DNA of 49,948 bases from Acidipropionibacterium jensenii DSM 20535 (GCF_000425285.1 NZ_AUDD01000020.1:1-49948); one strand, 5' to 3'; positions 19,215-28,182 are shown, counted from the first letter of the stretch. Program-made: numbers and translations. The notes: generated by a model not told the origin, from the letters alone.

Positions 19215-20938
19215 GAGCTCACCACCGACTCGAGGGTGACCACCCGGTCGGCGTCCTGGAGGACCTGGGGCCGGTGGCTCACCACCAGCACGGAGTAGCC
19301 GAGGCTGCGCAGGGTGGCCAGCACATCGGCCTCGGTGACGTCGTCGAGTCCGGCGGTGGGCTCGTCGAGGACCATCATGCCGGCGCCGCCGTGCTCGACC
19401 CGCAGCAGGGCCCGGGCCATCGCCACCCGGCGACGCTCCCCGGCCGACAGGCCCTCGGCGTCGTCGTCGATCTCCTTGTTGAGGGGCAGCGAGCGGCCGC
19501 CGCAGCGGTCCAGGCAGTCGCGCAGGACCTCCGGGGGAAGAGTCTTCACAGGTGCGGTGTGCGAGGGCAGGGCGGCGGATCCGGCGGTGCCCAGCAGCAG
19601 GTTGTCGGCGATGGTGCCGCGCAGCAGCCCGGGGACCTGCGGCACATAGGCAAGACGGCGTCGCCAGGCCCGCCAGGTGTCCGGGTCGGCGCCGGTGAGA
19701 TCGAGGTCGCCGATGAGGATCCGGCCCTCGTCGGGGGCCAGGAAGCCGAGCAGGCAGTCCAGGGCGGTGGTCTTCCCAGCTCCCGAGTGGCCGGCCAGGG
19801 CGACCAGCTCGCCCGGGGCGACCGCCAGGGACAGCCCGGACAGGGCGGGGGAGGGGGCACCGGGATAGCGGTAGGTCAGTCCGTCCAGGACCAGCCTCGC
19901 CTCGCGCGGGGAGGGGACCTCGATGGGCCGGCCGGATCCCCCGGCAGCACGCGATCGACCCGACGCGCTCGGCAGGTTCGAGGGGGTCTGGGACCTCTCG
20001 ATGACCGAGAAGGCCGCCTCGGCGGCCGCCATCCCGTCGGCGGAGTCGTGGTAGCGGGCCCCCACCTCGCGGACCGGCAGGTAGACCTCGGGGGTGAGGA
20101 TGAGGATGAACAGGGCGGTGCGCAGATCCATCCCGCCGGCGGCGACCCGGAAGCCGATCGTCACCGCCACCAGGGCCACCGACAGGGTGGCCAGCAGCTC
20201 CAGGACGAAGGAGGACAGGAAGCTGATCCGCAGGGTGCGCATCGTCTCGGTCCGGTTGGCGCCCTCGGTGCGCCGCAGCCCCTTGAGCTGGGCCCGGGCG
20301 CGCCCGAAGACCTGCAGGGTGACCAGACCCGACATGAGGTCGGAGAAGTGGTTCGCCAGCCGGGTCTGGACCTGCAGCCGGCGAGTCATCGCCGTCTCGG
20401 TGCGCCATCCGATGAGGGCCATGAAGACCGGGATGAGCGGGATCGTCACCGCGATGATGATGACGCTGGTGAGGCTCTGGAAGCCGATCGCGGTCGCCAG
20501 CACCACCGGGACGATGCAGGCCAGCACCAGCTGCGGCAGGTACTTCGAGTAGAACCCGTCCAGGGCGTCCAGCCCGGTGGTGACCAGGGTGATGAGGGTG
20601 GCCGAGGAGACCGAGGAGTCGGTCGGCCGGGCCAGTCGGGCGCCCAGCAGGTCACCGCGCAGCTGCGACTTCACCGCGGCCGCGGCCCGGTGGGAGAGCC
20701 ATTCGGTGGCCCAGGAGGTGACCGCCCGACCGGCGAAGACCGCGGCCAGCAGCAGGCACCAGCCGGCCAGCCCGTCGGTGCGGTGGGTGGTGAAGACCGA
20801 GGAGATGGAACGCGCCAGCAGCCACGCCTGGCACAGCACCAGGGCGGCCGTGACCACCCCCGTCGCGCAGAGCGCGATGAGGAAGGGCACGGTCGCCCTG
20901 GCCCGGCGCAGGAGCCGGGGATCGATGGGACCCGCCAC
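19211..20938 (-). CDS. cydD: Heterodimeric ABC exporter subunit CydD for cytochrome bd assembly
   Basis: A 575-residue half transporter, partner of CydC. It has an N-terminal six-helix domain (about 15-320) and an ATPase domain with Walker A GHSGAGKTT, signature LSAGERRRVAMAR (Ala for the second Gly of LSGGQ) and Walker B MMVLDEP. A Ser/Gly/Arg-rich linker (about residues 322-345) joins the two. The start is a GTG at 20938, without a clear ribosome-binding site and 29 nt after cydB. The order cydA-cydB-cydD-cydC is the common actinobacterial arrangement. Confidence 0.9.
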   Translation of the reverse strand: MAGPIDPRLLRRARATVPFLIALCATGVVTAALVLCQAWLLARSISSVFTTHRTDGLAGWCLLLAAVFAGRAVTSWATEWLSHRAAAAVKSQLRGDLLGARLARPTDSSVSSATLITLVTTGLDALDGFYSKYLPQLVLACIVPVVLATAIGFQSLTSVIIIAVTIPLIPVFMALIGWRTETAMTRRLQVQTRLANHFSDLMSGLVTLQVFGRARAQLKGLRRTEGANRTETMRTLRISFLSSFVLELLATLSVALVAVTIGFRVAAGGMDLRTALFILILTPEVYLPVREVGARYHDSADGMAAAEAAFSVIERSQTPSNLPSASGRSRAAGGSGRPIEVPSPREARLVLDGLTYRYPGAPSPALSGLSLAVAPGELVALAGHSGAGKTTALDCLLGFLAPDEGRILIGDLDLTGADPDTWRAWRRRLAYVPQVPGLLRGTIADNLLLGTAGSAALPSHTAPVKTLPPEVLRDCLDRCGGRSLPLNKEIDDDAEGLSAGERRRVAMARALLRVEHGGAGMMVLDEPTAGLDDVTEADVLATLRSLGYSVLVVSHRPQVLQDADRVVTLESVVSS

Positions 20939-20967
20939 GCGATATCAGGCCGCCGCGGTGCGCAGCA

Positions 20968-22032
20968 TCAGTGCGCCCCGGCCGGGATGGACTCCCGGGA
21001 GATCCGCTTGCGGAACACCCAGTAGGACCAGATCTGGTAGGCCAGCACGACCGGCACCATCACGGCGGCGGCGATCGTCATGATCTTCAGCGTGTAGGGG
21101 CTGGAGGAGGCGATCCACATGTCGAAGGGGACGCCGACCGGGCGGAACCCGATGTTGCCCCACATCTTGACGAACATCGCGGCCATCATGAGGGCGATCG
21201 CCAGTCCGTTGAACAGGAAGGCGAAGCCGTCGCGCCGGCGTCCCGAGCAGACGGTCGCGATCACCACGAGCAGCACCGCCAGCAGCGAGACGATCCAGGT
21301 GATCAGGTGGGCTGTGCCGTTGGCCGGGGCGTACATCGTGTTGAACATGACGGCCCAGACGGCCATCACGATCGCGGCGGCCCAGCCCAGCCGGGTGGCG
21401 TAGCGGCCGGCCCGGTAGTGCATCCGACCGGTCGTCTTGAGGGCCACGAAGCCGGCCCCGTGGGCGCAGAACAGCACGACGAAGAGGATCCCGCCGATGA
21501 GGGCGAAGGGGGTGAACAGACCCCAGAAGGAGGTGGTCACCAGGGGGGCGTCGCCGTTGAGGGTCGGGAGGGGGCCCAGGGCGATTCCGCGGACGAAGTT
21601 CGCGAACCCGACGCCGAGCACCAGGGTCGGCAGGAAGGAGCCGATGGTGGCCATCCAGTCGAAGGAGTTGCGCCACTTGGAGGACGGGTGCTTGGACCGG
21701 TACTCGAAGGCGACACCTCGGATGATGAGGCCCAGGACCACCAGCAGCATCGGGAGGTAGAGGCCCGAGAAGAGGGTCGCATACCAGCCGGGGAAGGCGG
21801 CGAAGGTGGCTCCGCCGGCGGTGATGAGCCAGACCTCGTTGGCGTCCCAGGTGGGGCCGATGGTGTTGACCATCACCCGCTTGTCGGTCTCGTCCTTGCC
21901 GAGGAAGGGCAGCAGCATGGCGACGCCGAAGTCGAATCCCTCCAGGAAGAAGAATCCGATCCACAGCACGGCGATGAGGATGAACCACACCGGAGTGAGC
22001 GTGGAGTGGGCGATCTCGAGAATGGGGAACAT
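20968..22032 (-). CDS. cydB: Cytochrome bd ubiquinol/menaquinol oxidase subunit II
   Basis: A 354-residue membrane protein with about eight helices; with CydA it forms the high-affinity bd oxidase that reduces O2 to water with quinol. The N-terminus 'VWFILIAVLWIGFFFLEGFDFG' is the family hallmark, with 'WDANEVWLITAGGATFAAFPGWYATLFSG' after it. I prefer ATG 22032, which has GAGGGG 8 nt upstream; a GTG at 22041 in the same frame would add three residues. It starts 12 nt after cydA. Confidence 0.93.
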   Translation of the reverse strand: MFPILEIAHSTLTPVWFILIAVLWIGFFFLEGFDFGVAMLLPFLGKDETDKRVMVNTIGPTWDANEVWLITAGGATFAAFPGWYATLFSGLYLPMLLVVLGLIIRGVAFEYRSKHPSSKWRNSFDWMATIGSFLPTLVLGVGFANFVRGIALGPLPTLNGDAPLVTTSFWGLFTPFALIGGILFVVLFCAHGAGFVALKTTGRMHYRAGRYATRLGWAAAIVMAVWAVMFNTMYAPANGTAHLITWIVSLLAVLLVVIATVCSGRRRDGFAFLFNGLAIALMMAAMFVKMWGNIGFRPVGVPFDMWIASSSPYTLKIMTIAAAVMVPVVLAYQIWSYWVFRKRISRESIPAGAH

Positions 22033-22044
22033 GAACAACACCCC

Positions 22045-23559
22045 TCAGTAGGCGAAGGACAAGGGGGCGTCCTCGTCCTTATCGGTGGTGGCCGGGGTGA
22101 CATCGGGCAGACCCTTGCGGATCGCCTTGAAGAACAGGCCGACCTCGACGACCGCCAGGGCCCCGTAGATCAGCGTGTAGACGGCGACCGAGGTGAACAC
22201 CGATGCGGCGGAGACCCCGGGGGAGACCGCCTCGGTGGTGGGCAGCACGCCGGCGACGATCCAGGGCTGGCGACCCATCTCGGTGAACAACCAGCCGAAG
22301 GAGTTGGCGAACAGCGGGCACAGCGGTACCAGCACCAGGACCAGGGTGAGCCATCTCATGTGTCTCGGGTTTCGATCCCGGGCCAGCCAGATCAGCATCA
22401 CCAGCCCGGCGGCCATCGCGATCATCCCGAGGGTGATCATGATCCGGAAGCTCCAGTAGGTCACCGGGATGTTGGGCTGCAGCTTGATGCCGTTCTTGGC
22501 GATGTGGCCGCGCAGCACCTCCGCGTAGCTGGACTGCAGGGAGGTCTGGGTGCCATCCTTGCGACGGTAGGTGTACTCGTTGAGGTCGACGTTCTTGAGG
22601 TTGTTGATCCCCTCGATCGTGCTGCCCCACTTGCCGTTGCCGAGGAAGCCGAGCAGCCCCGGAATCTTGATGGCGAAGATCTCCTGGGACCCGTCGAGCT
22701 TGCCGATGGTCAGCAGGGAGAAGTCGCTGGTCTTGTAGTAGGCGCCCTCGGCCGAGGCCATCTTCATCGGCTGGACGTCGGTCATCACCTTGCCCTGGTA
22801 GTCGGCGGAGATCATGGTGACCGCTCCGGCGGCGATGAGCACCCAGGCGCCGAACTTCGTCGCCCAGCGCCAGGTGCGGGCGTCCTCGACCTCTCCGGCG
22901 TCGGTGATCGCGGTGGTGCGCCGTCCGTTGGCGACCTTGGAGAGGTGCCAGAAGGCGGTGGCCGCGATGATCGCGCCGGCGACGACGTAGCAGGCCGACA
23001 GCTGGTGGAGCAGGGTGGCCTTGAGCACCGGGTTGGTGAGGACGGCACCGAAGTCGGTGAGCTCGGCCCGGCGGGTCTGCGGGTTGTAGCTGGCGCCGAC
23101 CGGGTTCTGCATCCAGGAGTTGGCGGCCAGGATGAAGACCGCCGAGATCATGGTGCCGAAGGCGGTGAGGTAGATGGTCGCCAGGTGGACCTTCTTCGGC
23201 AGGCGGTCCCAGCCGAAGATCCACAGCCCGATGAAGGTCGACTCCAGGAAGAAGGCGATGAGCGCCTCAAGGGCCAGCGGGGCGCCGAAGATGTCGCCGA
23301 CGAAGCGGGAGTACTCCGACCAGTTCATCCCGAACTGGAACTCCTGGACGATGCCGGTCACGACACCGAGTGCGAAGTTGATGAGGAACAGGTTCCCGTA
23401 GAACTTCGTGAGTTTGAGGTAGCGGTCATTCGAGGTCTTGACCCAGATCGTCTGCATGACGGCGACCAGCATCGACAGCGCGATGGTGATCGGGACGAAG
23501 AAGAAGTGGTAGATCGTCGTGATCCCGAATTGCCATCGAGCGATCAGTTGGGCGTCCAT
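22045..23559 (-). CDS. cydA: Cytochrome bd oxidase subunit I
   Basis: A 504-residue heme-bearing subunit. Near the N-terminus, RWQFGITTIYHFFFVP contains the conserved high-spin heme His. The region 'FGMNWSEYSRFVGDIFG' and the C-terminal MGRQPWIV (GRQPW) are diagnostic. The length fits the short Q-loop class. It oxidises menaquinol in the membrane and works at very low oxygen, fitting a microaerophilic fermenter. It is first in cydABDC. A -10 box TAGGTT ends 7 nt before the ATG, and a BlaI-type operator lies between the -10 and -35 boxes, so the divergent BlaI-like repressor probably controls the operon. Confidence 0.95.
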   Translation of the reverse strand: MDAQLIARWQFGITTIYHFFFVPITIALSMLVAVMQTIWVKTSNDRYLKLTKFYGNLFLINFALGVVTGIVQEFQFGMNWSEYSRFVGDIFGAPLALEALIAFFLESTFIGLWIFGWDRLPKKVHLATIYLTAFGTMISAVFILAANSWMQNPVGASYNPQTRRAELTDFGAVLTNPVLKATLLHQLSACYVVAGAIIAATAFWHLSKVANGRRTTAITDAGEVEDARTWRWATKFGAWVLIAAGAVTMISADYQGKVMTDVQPMKMASAEGAYYKTSDFSLLTIGKLDGSQEIFAIKIPGLLGFLGNGKWGSTIEGINNLKNVDLNEYTYRRKDGTQTSLQSSYAEVLRGHIAKNGIKLQPNIPVTYWSFRIMITLGMIAMAAGLVMLIWLARDRNPRHMRWLTLVLVLVPLCPLFANSFGWLFTEMGRQPWIVAGVLPTTEAVSPGVSAASVFTSVAVYTLIYGALAVVEVGLFFKAIRKGLPDVTPATTDKDEDAPLSFAY

Positions 23560-23566
23560 GGGGCCG

Positions 23567-23596
23567 AACCTACTACCACAGGTCGTAAAACGTCCA
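23567..23596 (-). promoter_or_regulatory. Predicted cydA promoter (leaderless)
   Basis: On the minus strand, -35 TGGACG (23596-23591) and -10 TAGGTT (23572-23567) are 18 bp apart. The -10 ends 7 nt before the ATG, so the mRNA would start at or next to the start codon. Confidence 0.5.
23571..23587. promoter_or_regulatory. BlaI-type operator in the cydA promoter
   Basis: TACTACCACAGGTCGTA shares both half-sites, TACTAC and GTCGTA, with the site in front of the blaI-like gene, including the same off-symmetry T/C pair. It fills the spacer between the -35 and -10 boxes of cydA, a classic repressor position. Confidence 0.6.
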
Positions 23597-23716
23597 CACG
23601 GAGCCGTACTGGAATCGTACTGGTGACGGGGCCGCGTGCCTCGTCGGGGGTGCCTGTTTCGCCATCAGGGGAATGGTGTACGGCACCGGCTCCCGGGGCC
23701 GCTGGCTGGCCGCGAG

Positions 23717-23737
23717 GATACTACAAGTTGTCGTATC
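23717..23737. promoter_or_regulatory. BlaI-type operator in front of the blaI-like gene
   Basis: A 21-bp palindrome (9 of 10 pairs match around a central G) with core TACTACAAGTTGTCGTA, resembling the TACAnnTGTA/TACTAC...GTAGTA operators of the BlaI/MecI/CopY family. It covers the expected -35 region of the blaI-like gene, whose -10 is probably TACACT (23754-23759), 7 nt before the ATG. Confidence 0.65.
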
Positions 23738-23766
23738 AGGGGCGGCGGATGGCTACACTGTGGCCC

Positions 23767-24348
23767 ATGGCCGTACTGGGAGATCTTGAGCACCGCATCA
23801 TGGAGGTGCTGTGGAACGCCGATGGGCCGATGTCGGTCCGCGACGTCCACGACGTGCTCCTCGCCGACGGCAAGATCGCCTACACCACCGTGATGACGGT
23901 CCTCGACCGGCTCGCCAAGAAGAACGTGGTCTCCCGCCACCAGGAGTCGCGGGCCTGGATCTACCGTCCGGCACGGTCGAAGGCCCAGTTCATGGCGGGC
24001 GAGCTCGGCCAGGTGCTCAACGAGGCCGGTTCGGACCGCTGCGAGGTGCTGGCCGCCCTGGTGCCCACCCTGGACCCCAGCGAGCTCGGGGCGCTGGCCA
24101 GCGCCCTGGACCGGGCCGCCAGCAGTTTCCGCTCCGGACGTCGGGGCCCCGTCCCGGCCGGCAGCCCGGCGTCCCCCGACGAGGACGCCGCCCTGGTCGA
24201 GGAGTCGGGGAAGGGTGCCGACGAGAGCACTGCCCCGGTGGTCGCTGCTGGGCTCGAGGGTGGTGCTGTGCTCGAGGGTGGTGCTGTGCCCGAGGCCGGT
24301 CGCGTGCCGGTGGTCGGTGCTGAACCGGTGGACGTGGACCGTGGCTGA
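23767..24348 (+). CDS. BlaI/MecI/CopY-family repressor
   Basis: A 193-residue regulator. Residues 1-70 form the BlaI winged helix (LGDLEHRIMEVLW, 'VRDVHDVLL', YTTVMTVLDRLAKKN, RAWIYRP), followed by the dimerisation helices (about 72-120). It then has an extra tail of about 70 low-complexity residues with a doubled LEGGAV; typical family members end near 120-140. There is no BlaR1-type sensor protease or beta-lactamase gene nearby. It is divergent from cydA, and its operator type occurs in both promoters, so it probably represses cydABDC and itself. The start at ATG 23767 fits both the family start and a leaderless promoter; ATG 23749 is the alternative. The next gene starts 2 nt after its stop. 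Confidence 0.88.
   Translation: MAVLGDLEHRIMEVLWNADGPMSVRDVHDVLLADGKIAYTTVMTVLDRLAKKNVVSRHQESRAWIYRPARSKAQFMAGELGQVLNEAGSDRCEVLAALVPTLDPSELGALASALDRAASSFRSGRRGPVPAGSPASPDEDAALVEESGKGADESTAPVVAAGLEGGAVLEGGAVPEAGRVPVVGAEPVDVDRG
24253..24288. repeat. 18-bp tandem duplication in the blaI-like gene
   Basis: Two exact copies of CTCGAGGGTGGTGCTGTG encode the doubled LEGGAV in the C-terminal tail. Confidence 0.8.
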
Positions 24349-24350
24349 CC

Positions 24351-25886
24351 ATGGGGACCGCAGGGCTTGAGTCGATCGCGGCGCTGATCAGGCGCGCCTG
24401 GTTCGGGCTGACCCCCCACGAGGCGGTTGCCGTCCACGACGTCCTGTTGAGGGCCACCGACGCCGAGATCCTGGCGGACCCGTTCCTCATCTACGGCCGC
24501 ATCATCGGCCACTACCTGGCGGTGCGCGCCGACCTGGGAGGCGATCAGCACGGCCCCCTGATGGCCAGTGCGGGTCTGGTCGAGTACTGCCTCAATGCGG
24601 TGACGACCTCCCACGACATCGACGAGGTCATCGGCTACGGGACGATCCTCATCGTCGGCACCCGGATCCGCGGCGATCTGGCCGAGGCCGACCGGCTCGG
24701 CGAACTCGTCCAGCGCCGGGTCCGCGAGGTCCAGGACCGGGCGGCTCGCCTTCCGGACCAGGACGAGGTGCTGCGTCCTGGCCAGCTGGAGATGCAGCGC
24801 GGACTCACCTTGACCCTGATGGGCGAGCTCGGGGCCGCGATGAGGTGCTACGACCAGGCCTGGTCGAGTCGCGGGGAGTCTCCCTATCGACATTTCGCCG
24901 GGGCGAACGCGGCCGCGAACGCCGCGATGCTGGCGGCCTTCGAGGGCCACTACGAGCTCGCCGAGACCTGGCTGGCCCGGGTCGGGGGGTACCGGGACCG
25001 GGTCCTGTGGTCCTCCCATCTCACCTACCTGGGGGAGTACCTCGCCCGCGCCCTGCTGGCCGCCGACAGCCTGGATCCCGAGGCGGCGTCGGCGGCCTGC
25101 CGCGACGCCGGGGACGGCAGCCAGGCGGTGGAGCTGTGGCCCTTCGTCGCGGCCGCCGGCTGCGCGGTCGACCTGGCCTTCTCCGATTCTTTCCGGGCCT
25201 ATGAGAGGTTGCGGTCGGCGGCCTTCGCCCACGGCCACGAGTTGGCCCACAGCACCGCTGCCGGAGGCCTGCTGCAGCGGGCCTACCTGGACTGCCTCAT
25301 CGCGATGGGGGACGGCGCGCGGGTGCTCCATCTGGTGGGGCAGGAGGAGCCTCCGCCGCGCACGCTGGTGCCGATCGTGCGGGTCCATCTGCTGAGCGGG
25401 AGCAACGAGGTCGCCGCGCGGGTGGCCATCCGGGCCGTCCGACGCGATGACATCTCACTGCGCGACCAGCGCGAACTGGCCCTGGTGAGATCGGTCGCGC
25501 TGATGCGGATGAATCGGGTGGCCGAGGCGCGGCAGTGCTTCTCCGCCCTGCACGCCTGCCGGACGAGGTACTCCGCCGGCGCGGCGTCCCGGATCTCGCC
25601 GAGCGCACTGGCCCAGCTGCGCGATCTGTGCGGCCCCGGCCCGTCCCGCGAGCCGGCGCGAGAACTCCCGCTGCCCTTGGAGACGGTGAACCTCACCCGC
25701 GCCGAGACCCAGGTGCTGCGACTTCTGGCCCGCGGGTGCACGGTCGCCCAGGTCTCCGCGGAGACCTTCACCTCGGTGAACACGGTGAAGACCCACGTCC
25801 GCTCGATCTATCGCAAGCTCGGCGTCAACAAGCGGACCGAGGCCCTGTGGCGGGCCGACGAGCTGGGACTGCTCGGATCCGACTGA
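24351..25886 (+). CDS. LuxR-family transcriptional regulator without a recognisable sensor domain
   Basis: A 511-residue protein with a C-terminal LuxR/FixJ HTH (about 445-508: 'LTRAETQVLRLLARGCT', SVNTVKTHVRSIYRKLGVNKR). The first 430 residues are helical and Ala/Leu/Arg-rich, look like TPR-type repeats, and lack a P-loop, so this is not a classical MalT/LAL ATPase. The ATG is 2 nt after the blaI-like stop, implying coupled translation and a shared circuit. Targets and ligand are unknown. Its stop is only 9 nt from that of the convergent flavin-reductase gene. Confidence 0.82.
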   Translation: MGTAGLESIAALIRRAWFGLTPHEAVAVHDVLLRATDAEILADPFLIYGRIIGHYLAVRADLGGDQHGPLMASAGLVEYCLNAVTTSHDIDEVIGYGTILIVGTRIRGDLAEADRLGELVQRRVREVQDRAARLPDQDEVLRPGQLEMQRGLTLTLMGELGAAMRCYDQAWSSRGESPYRHFAGANAAANAAMLAAFEGHYELAETWLARVGGYRDRVLWSSHLTYLGEYLARALLAADSLDPEAASAACRDAGDGSQAVELWPFVAAAGCAVDLAFSDSFRAYERLRSAAFAHGHELAHSTAAGGLLQRAYLDCLIAMGDGARVLHLVGQEEPPPRTLVPIVRVHLLSGSNEVAARVAIRAVRRDDISLRDQRELALVRSVALMRMNRVAEARQCFSALHACRTRYSAGAASRISPSALAQLRDLCGPGPSREPARELPLPLETVNLTRAETQVLRLLARGCTVAQVSAETFTSVNTVKTHVRSIYRKLGVNKRTEALWRADELGLLGSD

Positions 25887-25895
25887 GGAACGGCG

Positions 25896-26414
25896 TCACA
25901 GCGTCCGGTAGCGGCCCCGGATGTGGTGCAGCGGGGCCGCGTCGTCGGCGATCTCCAGGTGGTCCAGCGTTCCGGTCACCTCGAGCAGCCAGCCCAGCGG
26001 GCGGGTGTCCTCGACCCGGACCCCGGCCCAGGTGTGCCCGGCCAGCCGCGGTCCCCACTGCGAGTCCAGCCACCGGCCCCTGCGGAAGGGGCCGCCGAGG
26101 CTGGGCAGGGCGCCGGCGAAGGTCTCGGAGATCTCCTCGTCGGGGCCGTTGAGAAGGGTGATCGCCAGCCGGCCGGTGGTGGGGATGAGCTCGGCCAGGT
26201 CGGAGTCCACATTGATCAGCCCCGCCACCCGCCACGGGTCCCCCGGCACCGTCATGAGGGAGGAGACGGTGAGGCCGGCGGCCTCACCGTCCGGATTACT
26301 GGACTCCAGCTCCCCGGCGGTCCAGACGGTGACCCGGGAGCCCAGTCGGCCGCGCAGCTGGCGGGCCGGCTCGTTGACCGGGTCAGCGAAGGGGTTGGTC
26401 GAGTGGATGCTCAT
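25896..26414 (-). CDS. Flavin reductase-like (DIM6/NTAB) domain protein
   Basis: A 172-residue split-barrel FMN-binding protein. The core 'GLTVSSLMTVPGDP' (about 46-60) matches the flavin reductase-like family (compare GMTASS...S.DPP), with 'RLAITLLN' after it. Such proteins reduce flavin with NAD(P)H for a partner monooxygenase or act as small flavoproteins. No monooxygenase is adjacent. Its ATG overlaps the stop of the APC permease (ATGA, 26411-26414), so the two are translated together. A longer frame back to 27677 lies inside the permease and is not real. Confidence 0.78.
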   Translation of the reverse strand: MSIHSTNPFADPVNEPARQLRGRLGSRVTVWTAGELESSNPDGEAAGLTVSSLMTVPGDPWRVAGLINVDSDLAELIPTTGRLAITLLNGPDEEISETFAGALPSLGGPFRRGRWLDSQWGPRLAGHTWAGVRVEDTRPLGWLLEVTGTLDHLEIADDAAPLHHIRGRYRTL

Positions 26415-27961
26415 CGGGCCGAGGTGAGGGACTCGCGCAGGTCGGCGTCGGGGACGCTGGTGAACCGCGAGCGCAGCCGGGCCCCGCGCAGGTAGCCGAC
26501 CAGGGACAGCGCGACGATGAACCCGATGGTGCCCAGGGTGAGCGCCTCGAAGGCGCCGTAGGAGACCCCGGAGGCCTGGGAGAAGTCGTGGGGCAGGCCG
26601 AGCAGCGCCTCCAGGGTGCCGGGGAAGACCGTCACCCAGGAACCGAGGGCGACCAGGGCGGTGGTGATGACGCACATGCCCACGAAGACCCAGTTCGGGC
26701 CAGGAACCCGGAAGGGGCGCTCGGCATCGGGGAAGCGGGTCCGCAGCCGTGCGGCGGCCGGGATGATGAGCAGGTAGCTGAACAGGTAGGTGGTGATGGC
26801 CACCCCGAGCACCACGTTGAACAGCGAGGCCGAGGAGCCGGTGAGCTGCATGGCGGCCAGCATGAAGGCCGTCGAGACGGTGCCCGACAGCAGGTTGACC
26901 CGCACCGGGGTGCCCAGGGTGGGGTGGAAGTGCCCGAAGAACCCGCCGAAGAAGGAGCCGTCGGCGGCGGCCATCGCCTGCATCCGGTCGGACATGATCA
27001 TCCAGGCGGCGCCCTGGCCCACATTGGCGCCCATGAACAGGGCGACGGCCAGGGTCATCATGGCCCCGGAGGCCGGGCCGTAGACCGAGAAGACGGTGGA
27101 CACGGCGGTGAGCAGCCCGGAGACGCCGTCGATCATGGTCGGCGGGATGACCAGCAGGATGGTGAGCACCGGGATGAGGTAGAAGATGCCGGCCATCGCC
27201 GAGGAGCGCAGCACCGAGACCGAGACGTCGTGCTGGGCGTTGTGCATCTCCCCCGAGGCGCTGGAGGAGCCCTCGAAGCCGAGGAAGGCGAAGAGCAGCA
27301 GCGGGGTGAGGGTGACGAACCCGGACAGGGTGGGGGAGAAGCCGGACATCGGCAGGTGCTGGACGCCGTGCCGGGTGGCGTAGAAGGCGGCGGTGAGGAT
27401 GAACAGGGCCAGGAAGGCGATCTTGAGGAAGGCCCCCGCGGTGGGGATCCACTTGGCCTTCTTGAGCGAGAGGATCGCGGCCAGCACCGTCAGCCAGATG
27501 AAGACCAGCTTGAAGAGGTAGTCGGGGGTCGACCCGGGGGCGAAGTGGACGACGTGGTTGCGGGCCGCCTCGGCGTTGAGGAAGGCCATCGACCCGCCGA
27601 CCCAGACGGGCTGGGTGATCCAGGTGAGGGCCGAGGCAACGGCGGCCGCCGGGCGCCCGAAGGCTTTGCGGGTCCACAGGTAGACCCCGCCCTCGCCGAC
27701 GAAGGCCGATCCGGTCTCGGCGAAGATCAGCGCGTAGGGGACCAGGAAGACGACGATCAGGATGACCAGCCAGGTGAAGGTCTGCGGACCCTGGGCCGAC
27801 ACCGAGCCGAGCATCTCCAGGCCGACCACCGCCGAGACGATGAGGAAGACGATGTCGAACCGGCTGAGGGTTCGTTGCAGGACCTTCGTCTGGTCCTGCG
27901 CCATCTCGGTGTCGGTGTGTGCGGTGACCTCGCGGGTCCTGACCTCGGCCATGGGTCTCAT
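26411..27961 (-). CDS. APC-superfamily amino acid permease
   Basis: A 516-residue transporter with about 12-14 membrane helices. The N-terminal 'FDIVFLIVSAVVGLEMLGSV' corresponds to the conserved first helix with its unwound Gly region, and 'ETGSAFVGEGGVYLWTRKAFG' to helices 2-3 of APC carriers. It most resembles amino acid:proton symporters or glutamate/GABA-type antiporters, but the substrate cannot be read from sequence. It overlaps the flavin reductase-like gene by ATGA. Starts at ATG 27961 or 27952 are both possible; neither has a strong ribosome-binding site. Confidence 0.85.
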   Translation of the reverse strand: MRPMAEVRTREVTAHTDTEMAQDQTKVLQRTLSRFDIVFLIVSAVVGLEMLGSVSAQGPQTFTWLVILIVVFLVPYALIFAETGSAFVGEGGVYLWTRKAFGRPAAAVASALTWITQPVWVGGSMAFLNAEAARNHVVHFAPGSTPDYLFKLVFIWLTVLAAILSLKKAKWIPTAGAFLKIAFLALFILTAAFYATRHGVQHLPMSGFSPTLSGFVTLTPLLLFAFLGFEGSSSASGEMHNAQHDVSVSVLRSSAMAGIFYLIPVLTILLVIPPTMIDGVSGLLTAVSTVFSVYGPASGAMMTLAVALFMGANVGQGAAWMIMSDRMQAMAAADGSFFGGFFGHFHPTLGTPVRVNLLSGTVSTAFMLAAMQLTGSSASLFNVVLGVAITTYLFSYLLIIPAAARLRTRFPDAERPFRVPGPNWVFVGMCVITTALVALGSWVTVFPGTLEALLGLPHDFSQASGVSYGAFEALTLGTIGFIVALSLVGYLRGARLRSRFTSVPDADLRESLTSAR

Positions 27962-28149
27962 TTCAGTAAGAGGACGTGACGCCTCGACTGGGGGCAGGCC
28001 GGGACGGGGACCTCGCCGGAGGTTCCGGGCGAACAGTCTAGACGCGCCCCGCCGGTGGCCCGCCGGGGGTGAGACCGGTGGTCAGCGGGCCGTCTCGGGT
28101 GCTGGGGTGCGCTGCCGGCCCGGTGCAGGTGCTGCTCTGGTGGTCGTGC

Positions 28150-28182
28150 ACCGCCGGTCAGCCGCCGGTCAGCCGCCGGTCA
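28150..28182. repeat. Three 11-bp tandem repeats at the end of the TDT gene
   Basis: GCCGCCGGTCA is present three times (first copy with A for the initial G) at 28150, 28161 and 28172. The last copy supplies the stop codon of the TDT-family gene. Confidence 0.75.

Noticed and set aside
20971-23766. Long plus-strand open frame running into the blaI-like gene
   Set aside because: It is antisense to cydA and cydB and low complexity; only the part from 23767 on has BlaI homology.
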